DNA from: Cupriavidus necator A5-1
Lineage (GTDB): Bacteria; Pseudomonadota; Gammaproteobacteria; Burkholderiales; Burkholderiaceae
Direction: 5' to 3'
NCBI RefSeq assembly: GCF_000744095.1
Contig: NZ_JQLI01000008.1
Location: 1,860,001 to 1,924,000 of the forward strand
DNA: 64,000 nt
This document shows, in pieces, positions 26,505 to 35,284 of the stretch. The notes under the pieces are model-generated. The model ran no database searches and was not told the DNA's origin. It saw only the letters and a list, made by a program, of their open reading frames with translations. Each line of letters starts with the position of its first letter. Position 1 is the stretch's first letter. Both the position numbers and the translations under genes were made by a program.

Positions 26505-27521
26505 TTATGCCGCCGTGGCGACTGCCGGTTCGGCGGCCAGCACGCAAGTCACGCGGTGGCCGGCGCCGACGGCCGACGGCTGCGGCACCTCGGCCAGGCA
26601 TGCCGGGCGCGCATGCGGGCAGCGCGGCGCGAAGGTGCAGCCCGGCGGCAGCGCGGCAAGGTCGGGCGGGGCGCCGCCGATGGTCTGCAGCCGCTGGCCG
26701 CGCGCCATGCCATGCTGGCGGCTTTGCAGCAGCGCGATGGTGTACGGGTGGCGTGCCTCGCGCATGATCGTGCGGATCGGGCCTTCCTCGACGATGCGCC
26801 CGCCGTACATCACCGCGACACGGTCGGCGATCTCCACCGCCGCGCCGATGTCGTGGGTGACGAAGACGATGGACAGGCCCAGCTCGCGCTGCAGCTCGCG
26901 CAGCAGGATCAGCACCTGGATCTGCACGGTGGCGTCAAGCGCGGTGGTGGGCTCGTCGGCCAGCAGGATTTTCGGGCGCGCAGACAGCGCCAGCGCGATC
27001 ATCGCGCGCTGGCGCATGCCGCCCGACATCTCGTGCGGATAGGCGGCCAGGCGCCGTTCCGCGCTGGGAATGCGCACGGACTCGAGCGCCTTCAGCGCGC
27101 GTTGGCGCGCCTCGGCGGCTGAGACCTTGTCGTGGGTGCGGATGCACTCGACGATCTGCTGCCCGACGGTGTAGACGGGGTCCAGCGCCAGCAGCGGTTC
27201 CTGGAACACCATCGCCACCGTACCGCCGCGCAGGCGCGCCAGTGCTTGCTTGTCGAGCGACATGACATCGGCGCCGTCGACACGGACCTGGCCTTCCATG
27301 CGGGTGCGGCGCGGTGGGTGCAGGCGCATCAGCGCGCGCAGCGTGACGCTCTTGCCCGAGCCGGATTCGCCGATCAGGGCCACCGCCTCGCCGGCGCCGA
27401 CGTCGAGCGAGACGCCGTTGACGGCACGGATGGTCTTGTCGCCGCCGGAGAAGGCGACACGCAGGTCCCGGACCGAGATCATCGGCGCGCCGGGCGGGGT
27501 GTTTTGCGGGGTTGCGGACAT
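26505..27521 (-). CDS. peptide/nickel-type ABC transporter ATP-binding protein (DppD/OppD)
   Basis: 338 residues. Walker A GESGSGKSVTLRAL, signature MSGGMRQRAMIALAL, Walker B ILLADEPTTALD and switch His in FVTHDIG are complete. The oligopeptide-type C-terminal Cys motif GCTFAPRCPHARPAC is present (in some members it binds an iron-sulfur cluster). It is one of two ATPases of the importer; its partner starts 10 bases upstream at the 27531 gene end. Start ATG 27521 has AGGAGC 6 bases before it. Energises uptake in the inner membrane with the permeases at 28566-30419. Confidence 0.95.
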   Translation of the reverse strand: MSATPQNTPPGAPMISVRDLRVAFSGGDKTIRAVNGVSLDVGAGEAVALIGESGSGKSVTLRALMRLHPPRRTRMEGQVRVDGADVMSLDKQALARLRGGTVAMVFQEPLLALDPVYTVGQQIVECIRTHDKVSAAEARQRALKALESVRIPSAERRLAAYPHEMSGGMRQRAMIALALSARPKILLADEPTTALDATVQIQVLILLRELQRELGLSIVFVTHDIGAAVEIADRVAVMYGGRIVEEGPIRTIMREARHPYTIALLQSRQHGMARGQRLQTIGGAPPDLAALPPGCTFAPRCPHARPACLAEVPQPSAVGAGHRVTCVLAAEPAVATAA

Positions 27522-27530
27522 GAGGGCTCC

Positions 27531-28562
27531 TCAGGGCGCGGTGGCCAGCAGGCAGGACACCGGATGTCCGGCGACCACGTCGGTCAGCTGCGGCTCGCGC
27601 CGTGCGCAGACGTCCTGCGCCATGGCGCAGCGCGGATGGAAGCTGCAGCCGGACGGCGGGTTGATCGGGTTGGGCGGGTCGCCCGCCAGCGGCGCCACCT
27701 CGGTGCGGCGATCCGGGTCCATCGACGGCATGGAAGCCAGCAACGCGCGCGTGTATGGATGCGCCGGGTGGCGGTAGATGGTCTCGGTAGCGCCGATCTC
27801 CACCACCTTGCCCAGGTACATCACCATCACCCGGTCGCACAGGTAGCGGATCACATTGAGGTCGTGGCTGATAAAGACATAAGTCAGGTCGAACTCCGCC
27901 TTCAGGTCGAGCAGCAGGTTCAGCACCTGCGCTTCCACCGACTTGTCGAGCGCCGACACCGCCTCATCCAGGATCACCAGCCGCGGGCGCAGCGCCAGCG
28001 CGCGGGCGATATTGACGCGCTGGCGCTGTCCGCCCGAGAGTTCGTGCGGATAGCGCCCGGCAAAGCGCGCCGGCTCCAGCCCGACGCGCTGCAGCAGGTA
28101 GCGCGCGCGCTCGGTGGCCTCGCGCGCCGGAACGCCATGCACGCGCGGGGTGAAGGCAATCGATTCCTCGATGGTCAGGCGCGGGTTCAGCGACGAATAG
28201 CTGTCCTGGAACACCATCTGCACCTGGCTGCGGAACTGCTTCAGCGGCAGCTGGGCGGAGCCGACGCCGAGCGCGTCGAAGATCAGCTCGCCGCTGTCCT
28301 GCCCGGTCAGCTGCATCAGCAACCGCGCGGTGGTGGACTTGCCGCAGCCGGACTCGCCGACCACGCCAAGGGTCTCGCCCTTGAGCACGTCAAAGCTGAC
28401 ACCGTCGACGGCACGTACCGACGCGGCGCGCTTGCGCAGCCCCGGCACGCCGGACCTGATGGGAAAGTGCTTGACCAGATTGCTGGCGATCACCAGCGGC
28501 TGGGCCGGGCCGCCGACGTCGCGGCCAGCCAGGGGAGGAGGGGCCTGCATCAGTGCTGTCAT
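27531..28562 (-). CDS. peptide/nickel-type ABC transporter ATP-binding protein (DppF/OppF)
   Basis: 343 residues. Walker A GESGCGKSTTARLL, signature LSGGQRQRVNIARAL, Walker B LVILDEAVSALD, His switch FISHDLN, and C-terminal GCSFHPRCAMAQDVC. The Walker B residue after Glu is Ala rather than the usual Pro; this is common in the OppF branch. The start at 28562 has AAGGA 8 bases upstream and lies 3 bases after the stop of the permease gene. Second ATPase of the heterodimeric motor with the product of 26505-27521. Confidence 0.95.
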   Translation of the reverse strand: MTALMQAPPPLAGRDVGGPAQPLVIASNLVKHFPIRSGVPGLRKRAASVRAVDGVSFDVLKGETLGVVGESGCGKSTTARLLMQLTGQDSGELIFDALGVGSAQLPLKQFRSQVQMVFQDSYSSLNPRLTIEESIAFTPRVHGVPAREATERARYLLQRVGLEPARFAGRYPHELSGGQRQRVNIARALALRPRLVILDEAVSALDKSVEAQVLNLLLDLKAEFDLTYVFISHDLNVIRYLCDRVMVMYLGKVVEIGATETIYRHPAHPYTRALLASMPSMDPDRRTEVAPLAGDPPNPINPPSGCSFHPRCAMAQDVCARREPQLTDVVAGHPVSCLLATAP

Positions 28563-28565
28563 GGT

Positions 28566-29453
28566 TCAGTCCTTGATTTCCATGGCCGAGCGGATGCCGT
28601 CGGCCAGCAGGTTGAACGAGACCGAAGTCAGGAAGATCATCGCGCCGGGCAGGGCGGCAACCCATGGCTGGGTGTAGATCGCCGTGCGCAGCGTGTTAAG
28701 CATCAGGCCCCATTCCGGCTCCGGCGGCTTGACGCCCAGGCCGAGGAAGGACAGGCCAGAGGCCAGGATCATCGACACCGAGATCAGGCCGGTGGCATAG
28801 ACAAAGATCGGGCCCAGCACATTGTTCAGCACATGCGCGCGTACGATGGTCAGCGACGACGCGCCCGAGGCCCGCGCCGCATCGACGAACTCGCGGTTGC
28901 GCACCTGGGTCGTGACGCTTTCCGCCACGCGCACGATCTGCGGGATAAAGACGATGGTCAGCGACAGCAGCGCGTTGCCCACGCCGGCGCCCAGCGTGCC
29001 CGACAGCGCGATCGCCAGCAGCACCGACGGGAACGCGTACAGGATGTCGGTAAGCCGCATGATCACGGTATTGGTCCAGCCGCCGGCATAGCCGGCAACG
29101 ATACCCAGCGCGCTGCCGATGACAAAGGCCAGCAGCACCGGCGTAATGCCCATGAACAGCGACAGCCGCGCGCCCAGCATCAGTCGCGACAGCATGTCGC
29201 GGCCCAGCTCGTCGGTGCCCAGCGGAAAGTGCTCGGTGCCGATTGGCTTCAGTCGCTTGAGGATGGACGAGGCATAGGGGTCGGCCGGCATCAGTACCGG
29301 CGCGAACAGCGCCATCAGCACCAGCGCCAGCAGCACCAGCGCGGCCAGCATGGCGAGCCTGTTGCGCAGCAGGCGCCGGCCCACCGTGGCCCAGTAGCCG
29401 GGCGAGCGCTGCACCGCGGCCGCGGCGGGCGAGTCGTCGAGCGTCATTTCCAT
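28566..29453 (-). CDS. peptide-type ABC transporter permease (DppC/OppC)
   Basis: 295 residues. An N-terminal OppC_N segment with one helix (RLLRNRLAMLAALVLLALVL) is followed by a BPD_transp_1 domain with about five helices. The EAA loop that contacts the ATPases reads RASGASSLTIVRAHVLNNVLG. It carries the family's periplasmic HFPLGTDELGRDMLSRL. The start at 29453 follows AAAGGAG at good spacing; the inner ATG at 29447 is an alternative. It lies 15 bases after the companion permease gene and 3 bases before the next ATPase gene. Confidence 0.95.
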   Translation of the reverse strand: MEMTLDDSPAAAAVQRSPGYWATVGRRLLRNRLAMLAALVLLALVLMALFAPVLMPADPYASSILKRLKPIGTEHFPLGTDELGRDMLSRLMLGARLSLFMGITPVLLAFVIGSALGIVAGYAGGWTNTVIMRLTDILYAFPSVLLAIALSGTLGAGVGNALLSLTIVFIPQIVRVAESVTTQVRNREFVDAARASGASSLTIVRAHVLNNVLGPIFVYATGLISVSMILASGLSFLGLGVKPPEPEWGLMLNTLRTAIYTQPWVAALPGAMIFLTSVSFNLLADGIRSAMEIKD

Positions 29454-29468
29454 GGCGGCTCCTTTGCG

Positions 29469-30419
29469 CTAGCTGCGCTGGATACGCGGGTCGAACAGCG
29501 TCTGCAGCGCGTCGACCAGCAGGTTGAGCAGCACGAAGAACACCGCCAGCACGAGGATGGTGCCTTGCAGCAGCGGGAAGTCGCGCTGGAAAATGGCGGC
29601 GTTGAGCAGGAAGCCGGTGCCGGGCCAGGAGAACACGGTCTCGATCAGGATCGAACCGCCCAGCAGGTAGCCGAGCTGCAGGCCCATCACCGACAGCGCG
29701 GTTGGCGCCACGTTCTTCACCACGTGGCGGAATACGGCCAGGTCAGACAGGCCGCGCGCACGCAGGCCGACGATGAACTCGTTGGCGAGGATTTCCGCCA
29801 CCAGCGCGCGCACCGTGCGCGCGACGATGCCCATCGGGATCACCGACATGGTTACCGCCGGCAGCAGCATGTATTGCATATGCTCCCAGTCCCACGCCCA
29901 GTCGCCCGAGCCGCCCGGACCGGCGCCGGTCGCCGGCAGCCAGCCCAGCACCACCGAGAAGGCGATCACCAGCACCATGCCGAGCCAGTAGTGCGGGATG
30001 CTGACGCCCAGCACCGACAGCAGCGACGCGGTGCGGTCGGCCACCGAATCGCGCAGGTAACCGGCGACAAAGCCGAACAGGCAGCCGAAGCTGAAGCCGA
30101 TCAGCGTGGCGACGGTCGCGAGCCGCAGCGAATTGACCACGGCGGCGCCAACCTCTGCCATGACCGGCCGGCTGGTGGCGATGGAGGTGCCCAGGTCGCC
30201 CTGCAGCGCGCGGCCGAGCCAGTGTACGAATTGCTCCAGGAAAGGCTTGTCGAAGCCGTAGAGCGCGGTGAGCTGGCGCCGCAGTTCCTCCGAGGCATCG
30301 GGCGGCAGCACCGACACCAGCGGATCGCCCGGGGCGATATGGACCAGCGAGAAGCACAGCAGCGCCACCCCGAGCAGGATCGGGATGGCATACAGGATGC
30401 GGCGGAACAAGTATTGCAT
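29469..30419 (-). CDS. peptide-type ABC transporter permease (DppB/OppB)
   Basis: 316 residues with six membrane helices. The N-terminus MQYLFRRILYAIPILLGVAL is the conserved first helix of DppB-type permeases, which is why ATG 30419 is chosen over 30464. The loop HIAPGDPLVSVLPPDAS and the EAA motif LRARGLSDLAVFRHVVKNV are typical. It pairs with the DppC-type permease encoded next on the same strand. The substrate-binding protein gene ends 124 bases upstream; that gap is GC-rich with no clear terminator. Confidence 0.95.
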   Translation of the reverse strand: MQYLFRRILYAIPILLGVALLCFSLVHIAPGDPLVSVLPPDASEELRRQLTALYGFDKPFLEQFVHWLGRALQGDLGTSIATSRPVMAEVGAAVVNSLRLATVATLIGFSFGCLFGFVAGYLRDSVADRTASLLSVLGVSIPHYWLGMVLVIAFSVVLGWLPATGAGPGGSGDWAWDWEHMQYMLLPAVTMSVIPMGIVARTVRALVAEILANEFIVGLRARGLSDLAVFRHVVKNVAPTALSVMGLQLGYLLGGSILIETVFSWPGTGFLLNAAIFQRDFPLLQGTILVLAVFFVLLNLLVDALQTLFDPRIQRS

Positions 30420-30543
30420 GGGAAGGTCCGGCAAGTTGCGGCGTGCGCGCGCAACGCGTGGCACGCCGGGTCAGACATGGCGGGATTGCCGGCCCGCGCG
30501 GCGGCACAGGGCAGCCGCGCGGCGTCCGTAGGGTGTTGCGCGC

Positions 30544-32229
30544 TCAGTCCATCGACATCGTCGCGATATCGATAAACCAGCTTTGCGGCTGGACCACGCC
30601 CTTGACCTTCTTCGAGATCGCGCGCGGGCCGACGTCATGCGCGATCAGCACGAACGGCGACTCCTCGACGATGCGGGCGTGCAGCCTGGCCAGCGCGGCG
30701 TCGCGCGATTTCTCGTCAAAGGACATGCGTGCGCTCTCGATCAGCTTGTCGAACTCGGCATTGCCGAAGTAGCCCCAGTTGTTGGAAACCGGCGGCTGGG
30801 TCTTGGTGCTGACGAAGCGCACCATCGCAAAGAACGGGTCCATCGCCGCGAAGCTGACATTGATGGCGTTGGCGCCGTGCGCGCTGGCGTCCTTGGCGCC
30901 GACGCGCCAGTTGGTGAAGAGCGTGTTCCACTCGACCACGTCGAAGTCGACGTCGATAAAGCACTCCTTCAGATTCTGCTGCACGTACTCGTTCATCGGC
31001 AGCGGCTGCATCTGCCCGGAGCCCGACGCCGACACCTGCACCTTGACCTTGACCGGCCTGGCGGCGGAGTAGCCGGCCTCCTGCATCAGCTTCTTCGCGG
31101 CGGCCGGGTCGTACTTGATATCGAACTTTGGATTGCCCCACCACGGGTTGCCGGCCTCGACGATGCCCTTGGCCTCGGCCATGTACCCGCCCAGCAGCGT
31201 CTTCAGGCCGCTGCGGTTGACGCAGAGGTTGGCGGCCTGACGCACGCGCTTGTCCAGCCAGGGCGAGCCGGGCGTGAACGACAGCTGCCACGGCCACATA
31301 TGCGGCTGCGCATTGGCGTAGACCTGGAAGCCGCGGCTCTTGATCTGGGCGATGGCGTCGGGCGCCGGCGCCTCGATCCAGTCGACCTGGCCCGACAGCA
31401 GCGCGGCGGTGCGGGCGTTGGCCTCGGGCATCGGCACCATCACGACCTTGTCGATCTTCGGCACGCGCTTGGCATCCCAGTATTGCGCATTGCGCACCAC
31501 TTCCAGGCGCTCGCGCGGCACGAAGCGGCTCATCCTGAACGGACCCGTGCCGGCCGCATCGGCGGCAAACGCCACCCACGCCTGCTTGGCGCGCTCGACC
31601 GGATCGGTGACCGAGGCCGGCACCGCGGCGAATTTCTTCTCCCACTGCGTGGGCGAGGCCATGAACAGGTTGGTCAGGTTGTAGGGCAGGAAGGAATCCG
31701 GCTCGGAGGTGACCAGCTCGACCGTGAGGTCGTCGATCTTCTTCGTGGTGCGCAGCGTCGGCATGCGCGAGGCGGTCACGCCGACCTGGCTGGGATCGAA
31801 CTGCTTCGCGCTCTTGTCCAGCACCTTGCCGACGTTCCACACCACGGCATCGGCGTTGAACGGCGTGCCGTCGTGGAACTTGACGCCGGGGCGCAGCTTG
31901 AACACCCACCTGGTCTTGTCGGCGGCGTCGACCTTCCACTCGGTGGCCAGGCCGGGGATCAGCAGGCTGGGCCCGTTGCCCTTGGACAGGTCCCACTGCG
32001 TGAGGCTGTCGTACATCGGGATGCCGGAGAAGCGGTTGCCCTCGAAGCCCTGGTCAGGCTGGCCGAGCGTGCGCGGGATGTCGGCCGCGGTCATGCCGAT
32101 GCGCAGCACCTTGTCGGCGTGCGCGGCGCCGGGCAGGGCCAGCAGCGACAGCGCAGCCGTACTGATGACGGCGGCGGACTTGAGACCGGACTTGAGAGCA
32201 TTCGCGAGAGGGGACTGATCGTGGTGCAC
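30544..32229 (-). CDS. ABC transporter substrate-binding protein, family 5 (peptide/opine type)
   Basis: 561 residues. The start is GTG 32229, set by AGGAG placed 7 bases upstream; the longer reading to 32271 lacks a site. A long signal peptide follows (basic region to residue about 17, hydrophobic core, ALPGAAHA cleavage near residue 38). The SBP_bac_5 fold is shown by GLATEWKVDAADKTRWVFKL, KFHDGTPFNADAVVWN and the late DEKSRDAALARLHARI. It binds the substrate in the periplasm for the permeases encoded downstream. Family members bind peptides, opines, glutathione or nickel; the specificity cannot be read. First gene of the leftward operon, divergent from the M20 hydrolase gene. Confidence 0.92.
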   Translation of the reverse strand: MHHDQSPLANALKSGLKSAAVISTAALSLLALPGAAHADKVLRIGMTAADIPRTLGQPDQGFEGNRFSGIPMYDSLTQWDLSKGNGPSLLIPGLATEWKVDAADKTRWVFKLRPGVKFHDGTPFNADAVVWNVGKVLDKSAKQFDPSQVGVTASRMPTLRTTKKIDDLTVELVTSEPDSFLPYNLTNLFMASPTQWEKKFAAVPASVTDPVERAKQAWVAFAADAAGTGPFRMSRFVPRERLEVVRNAQYWDAKRVPKIDKVVMVPMPEANARTAALLSGQVDWIEAPAPDAIAQIKSRGFQVYANAQPHMWPWQLSFTPGSPWLDKRVRQAANLCVNRSGLKTLLGGYMAEAKGIVEAGNPWWGNPKFDIKYDPAAAKKLMQEAGYSAARPVKVKVQVSASGSGQMQPLPMNEYVQQNLKECFIDVDFDVVEWNTLFTNWRVGAKDASAHGANAINVSFAAMDPFFAMVRFVSTKTQPPVSNNWGYFGNAEFDKLIESARMSFDEKSRDAALARLHARIVEESPFVLIAHDVGPRAISKKVKGVVQPQSWFIDIATMSMD

Positions 32230-32364
32230 AGGCTTGCTCCTGGGTTGGCTTGAAGGGACGGATGTCTGCAAAGCAAGTCATGTGCCACTGCGATGGCAGC
32301 GGATGTGTGGATCGAAGCGGGGACCGGTGGTCTGCTTCTTGCTGAACGAGGTGCCCATCTCCAG

Positions 32365-32391
32365 CCGACCCAACCTACCCAACCGACCCAA
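32365..32391 (+). repeat. three tandem 9-mers upstream of the second M20 hydrolase
   Basis: CCGACCCAA, CCTACCCAA and CCGACCCAA head to tail, ending 10 bases before ATG 32402, where a Shine-Dalgarno would usually be. It has the same layout and a similar unit as the triplet at 18714-18740 before the other M20 hydrolase gene. Confidence 0.75.
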
Positions 32392-32401
32392 GCGAGCCGA
32401 C

Positions 32402-33649
32402 ATGGACCTGCTACACCTTCCCCGCATCAATGGCGCCCGCCTGTGGCAATCGCTGATGGATCTCGCCGCCATCGGCGCCACGCCCAGGGGCGGCGTGTGC
32501 CGCATCGCGCTGACCGAAGCCGATCGAAAGGGGCGCGATCTGGTCGTGCAGTGGTGCCGCGAGGCAGGACTCGAGGTGCGCGTCGACGAGATCGGCAATG
32601 TGTTCGCGCGCCGCGCCGGTACCGACCCGAACGCAAGCGCCGTCGCCACCGGCAGCCATATCGACACGCAGCCTTCGGGTGGCAAGTTCGACGGCAACTT
32701 CGGCGTGCTGGCCGGGCTCGAGGTCATGCGCACGCTCAACGACCTGGGCATCGCCACCCGCGCGCCGCTGGAGGTCGCGTTCTGGACCAACGAGGAGGGC
32801 ACGCGCTTCACGCCGGTGATGATGGGCTCGGGCGTGTTCGCGGGCGAGTTCGATGCAGCCTTCGCGCGTGCGCAGACGGATCTCGATGGCGTGAGCGTGG
32901 GCAGCGCGCTGGAAGCGATCGGCTACCGTGGCACGCAGCCGGCGGGCGAGGTGCCTGGCGGCATGTTCGCGGCCTACTTCGAGGCGCATATCGAGCAGGG
33001 GCCGGTGCTGGAAGCCGCCGGCCTGCCGATCGGCGTGGTTTCAGGCGCGCTGGGGCAGCAGTGGTACGACGTGACCGTGACTGGCATGGATGCGCACGCC
33101 GGCCCGACGCCGCTGGCGCTGCGCCACGACGCGATGCTGGCCGCGGCGCGCATGGTCGACGCGGTCAACCGGATCGCGCACGACGAGGCGCCGCACGGGC
33201 GCGGCACCGTGGGCTACCTTCAGGTCTCGCCAAATTCGCGCAACGTGATTCCGGGCCGGGTAGAGTTTTCGGTCGATTTCCGCAACCTGTCGCAGGACGG
33301 GTTGGACCGCATGCACGCGGCCATGCATGCCGCGTTCGAAGGCATCGCCGCGGCCGGCGGCGTGGAGGTCGGGATCCGCCAGGTGGTCAAGTTCGAGCCG
33401 TGCGCATTCGCGCCGGAATGCGTGGGCAGCGTGCGGCGGGCGGCGGCGGCGCTCGGCCTGCCGCATATGGACGTGGTCAGTGGCGCCGGCCACGACGCGG
33501 TCTACGTCGCCCGGCGCGCGCCGACCGGCATGATCTTCGTGCCGTGCAAGGACGGCATCAGCCACAACGAACTGGAGGATGCGCTGCCCGAGCACGTCGA
33601 GGCCGGCGCCAACGTGCTGCTGCAGGCCATGCTCGCGCACGCGCGCTAG
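32402..33649 (+). CDS. M20 Zn-dependent hydrolase (N-carbamoyl-amino-acid hydrolase / allantoate amidohydrolase type)
   Basis: 415 residues. Metal motifs: GSHIDTQPSGGKFDGNFGVL (His and Asp), WTNEEGTRF (Glu pair), FEAHIEQGPVL, GMDAHAGPTPL (dimer-domain His), GAGHDAVYVA and DGISHNELE (last His ligand). It splits carbamoyl or ureido groups from small nitrogen compounds. The start at 32402 gives the family's N-terminus; the reading from 32234 adds repeat-derived residues. It is transcribed away from the ABC importer operon, 172 bases apart, so a shared control region is likely. The IclR gene further right may be the regulator. It is related to the enzyme at 17427-18689 but not a recent copy. Confidence 0.9.
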   Translation: MDLLHLPRINGARLWQSLMDLAAIGATPRGGVCRIALTEADRKGRDLVVQWCREAGLEVRVDEIGNVFARRAGTDPNASAVATGSHIDTQPSGGKFDGNFGVLAGLEVMRTLNDLGIATRAPLEVAFWTNEEGTRFTPVMMGSGVFAGEFDAAFARAQTDLDGVSVGSALEAIGYRGTQPAGEVPGGMFAAYFEAHIEQGPVLEAAGLPIGVVSGALGQQWYDVTVTGMDAHAGPTPLALRHDAMLAAARMVDAVNRIAHDEAPHGRGTVGYLQVSPNSRNVIPGRVEFSVDFRNLSQDGLDRMHAAMHAAFEGIAAAGGVEVGIRQVVKFEPCAFAPECVGSVRRAAAALGLPHMDVVSGAGHDAVYVARRAPTGMIFVPCKDGISHNELEDALPEHVEAGANVLLQAMLAHAR

Positions 33650-33696
33650 CACGCCGGCCGTACGCGGCGGCGGCCGGCGCGGCCAGCCCACTGCGC

Positions 33697-34047
33697 CTAG
33701 TTGCAGATCGTGCCTGGCACCGGCTTGCCGGAAGTCGTCATGCCCTGGCAGTTGTCGCCGATCACCAGGCTGGTGTCGGACGCCGCCGCCGGCGAGAGCT
33801 TCAGCTTTCCTGCCACCGTGCAGCATCCGCGCGGCGGCGGAGGCGCCGGCGTCATTCGCTTGGTCGTCGGCATCGGGGATGGCCCGCCGGCTTCCCCTGT
33901 TTCTTCGGCGTCGGGAAAAACGCACTGCCCTTGCTGGCAGATCCGCTCCCCTTTGCACTGCATGTCGTACTGGCATCCGGCAGCTTGTGCGAACGACGAC
34001 CAGCCAGCGGTCATCGTGGCTGCCAACAGCAAAGCAGGAAATTTCAT
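33697..34047 (-). CDS. small secreted cysteine-rich protein
   Basis: 116 residues. Signal peptide 1-22 (MKFPALLLAATMTAGWSSFAQA), then a mature domain with eight cysteines at 25, 31, 37, 42, 75, 76, 100 and 115, an even number suited to disulfide bonds. The first four form a compact C-x5-C-x5-C-x4-C unit (CQYDMQCKGERICQQGQC). A Pro-rich linker (60-73) leads to a second part with CC and a C-terminal Cys. Start ATG 34047 has GGAGG 6 bases upstream. Not recognised as a named family; similar Cys units occur in small exported proteins of Burkholderiales. It converges with the M20 hydrolase (47 bases between the stops). Confidence 0.75.
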   Translation of the reverse strand: MKFPALLLAATMTAGWSSFAQAAGCQYDMQCKGERICQQGQCVFPDAEETGEAGGPSPMPTTKRMTPAPPPPRGCCTVAGKLKLSPAAASDTSLVIGDNCQGMTTSGKPVPGTICN

Positions 34048-34207
34048 ATGCCCTCCGCGGGGCTGAGGTGAGGACTGGCGCAGCATGCGCAAGCACGTAG
34101 TGCCGCACCATCTTCAGAATAGATCGCAGGAGCGGTCCGCGAAAGCCGCTGACACTAGGGTGTTCTACCACTCCTCCCGGCGCGGGCCGCCTGCGCTTCG
34201 GCTGGCC

Positions 34208-35014
34208 TCAGTGGGCAATGGAGCGCGAGATTGCCCACGCGCATTCCACCACCAGCGGCGCCAGCTTTTTCTGGGCCTCGGCCATGGTCCAGCGGCTCGC
34301 CGGCGGCGACACGTGGACGGCGCCGACGGCCACGCCCTGGCTGTTGACGACCGGCGCGGCCAGGCCCATGTCGCCGATAAAAAGTTCCTCTTCGTTGCAG
34401 GCATAGCCCAGCCGGCGGCAGGCCGCGACCCGCTCGAAGATGGCGTCCACGTCGGTCAGCGTGGCGGGGGTGCGCGCCGCGCGCGCCGACTGCGCCAGCA
34501 TCGTCATCACCTGCTCGTCTGGCAGCGTACTCAGGTAGGCGCGGCCGGAGCTGGTGCAATACATCGGGATGCGCATGCCCACCGGCGTCAGCACCGGCAT
34601 GTGCTTGGCGGTCATCAGCTGCGCCACGTAGACCATGTCCAGCCCGACCGGCTCGGTCAGGTTGGCGGTCTCGCCGCCGGCCGCGGCGAGCTGGGACAGG
34701 TAGGGACTCGCCACCGGGATCAGCGCGTCGGCCGCCAGGTAGTTGTAGCCGATCTCCATCACCTGCGGCGTCAGCCGGAAGCGGCGCGTCTGCGGATGCT
34801 TGTCGACATAGCCCAGCGCCTCCAGCGTATGGACCGTACGCTGCGCCGAACTCTTGTTCATGCCGGTGAGCGCGGCCAGTTCCGCCAGCGTCAGCGTGCG
34901 ATGGACGCCGCTGAAGGCGCGCAGGACTTCGAGGCCTTTTTCCAGCGACTGGTTGAACAGCGGGTTATCGCGGTCGGGGGCGGGCGAGGGCAGTTGGCCG
35001 GGCTTGGACGGCAT
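34208..35014 (-). CDS. IclR-family transcriptional regulator
   Basis: 268 residues. An N-terminal winged helix (about 22-85) contains LTLAELAALTGMNKSSAQRTVHTLEALGYV; the C-terminal effector-binding GAF-like domain (about 100-265) includes YCTSSGRAYLSTLPDEQV and GLAAPVVNSQGVAVGAVHVS. IclR proteins respond to small organic acids or aromatic catabolites and often control an adjacent catabolic operon. Here the candidates are the M20 hydrolase and the ABC importer with amidase, although the small Cys-rich protein gene lies between. A 270-base A+T-richer gap (35015-35284) upstream probably holds its own promoter. Soluble DNA-binding protein. Confidence 0.93.
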   Translation of the reverse strand: MPSKPGQLPSPAPDRDNPLFNQSLEKGLEVLRAFSGVHRTLTLAELAALTGMNKSSAQRTVHTLEALGYVDKHPQTRRFRLTPQVMEIGYNYLAADALIPVASPYLSQLAAAGGETANLTEPVGLDMVYVAQLMTAKHMPVLTPVGMRIPMYCTSSGRAYLSTLPDEQVMTMLAQSARAARTPATLTDVDAIFERVAACRRLGYACNEEELFIGDMGLAAPVVNSQGVAVGAVHVSPPASRWTMAEAQKKLAPLVVECAWAISRSIAH

Positions 35015-35284
35015 GGTTTCGGCGGAAATCGACGGCAGTCAGGGGTGAGGTCATGGCCAGATGCGGCACCAACGCCGGGATGGCTGCACCACGATGACTG
35101 GATATTGCACCAATATACGAAGATATCGAATAGCGATATATGCGGTTGCAATGATAGCGCGGGCGCAAACGGCGCGAAAGGATTGGGCCGCTTTGGCTTG
35201 GGAAGGGCCGGCACAAGCGCCGCCCTGAAGGGGAGGTCGATGGCGATACGGGGGATGTGGTCAGCCCGCCACAGGAAGGGAGGG

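Noticed and set aside
27132..30575. Open frame of 1147 codons on the plus strand
   Set aside because: It is antisense to the two ATPase genes and two permease genes of the ABC operon. The product is His/Gln/Arg-rich with no recognisable domain, the usual shadow of high-GC coding DNA.
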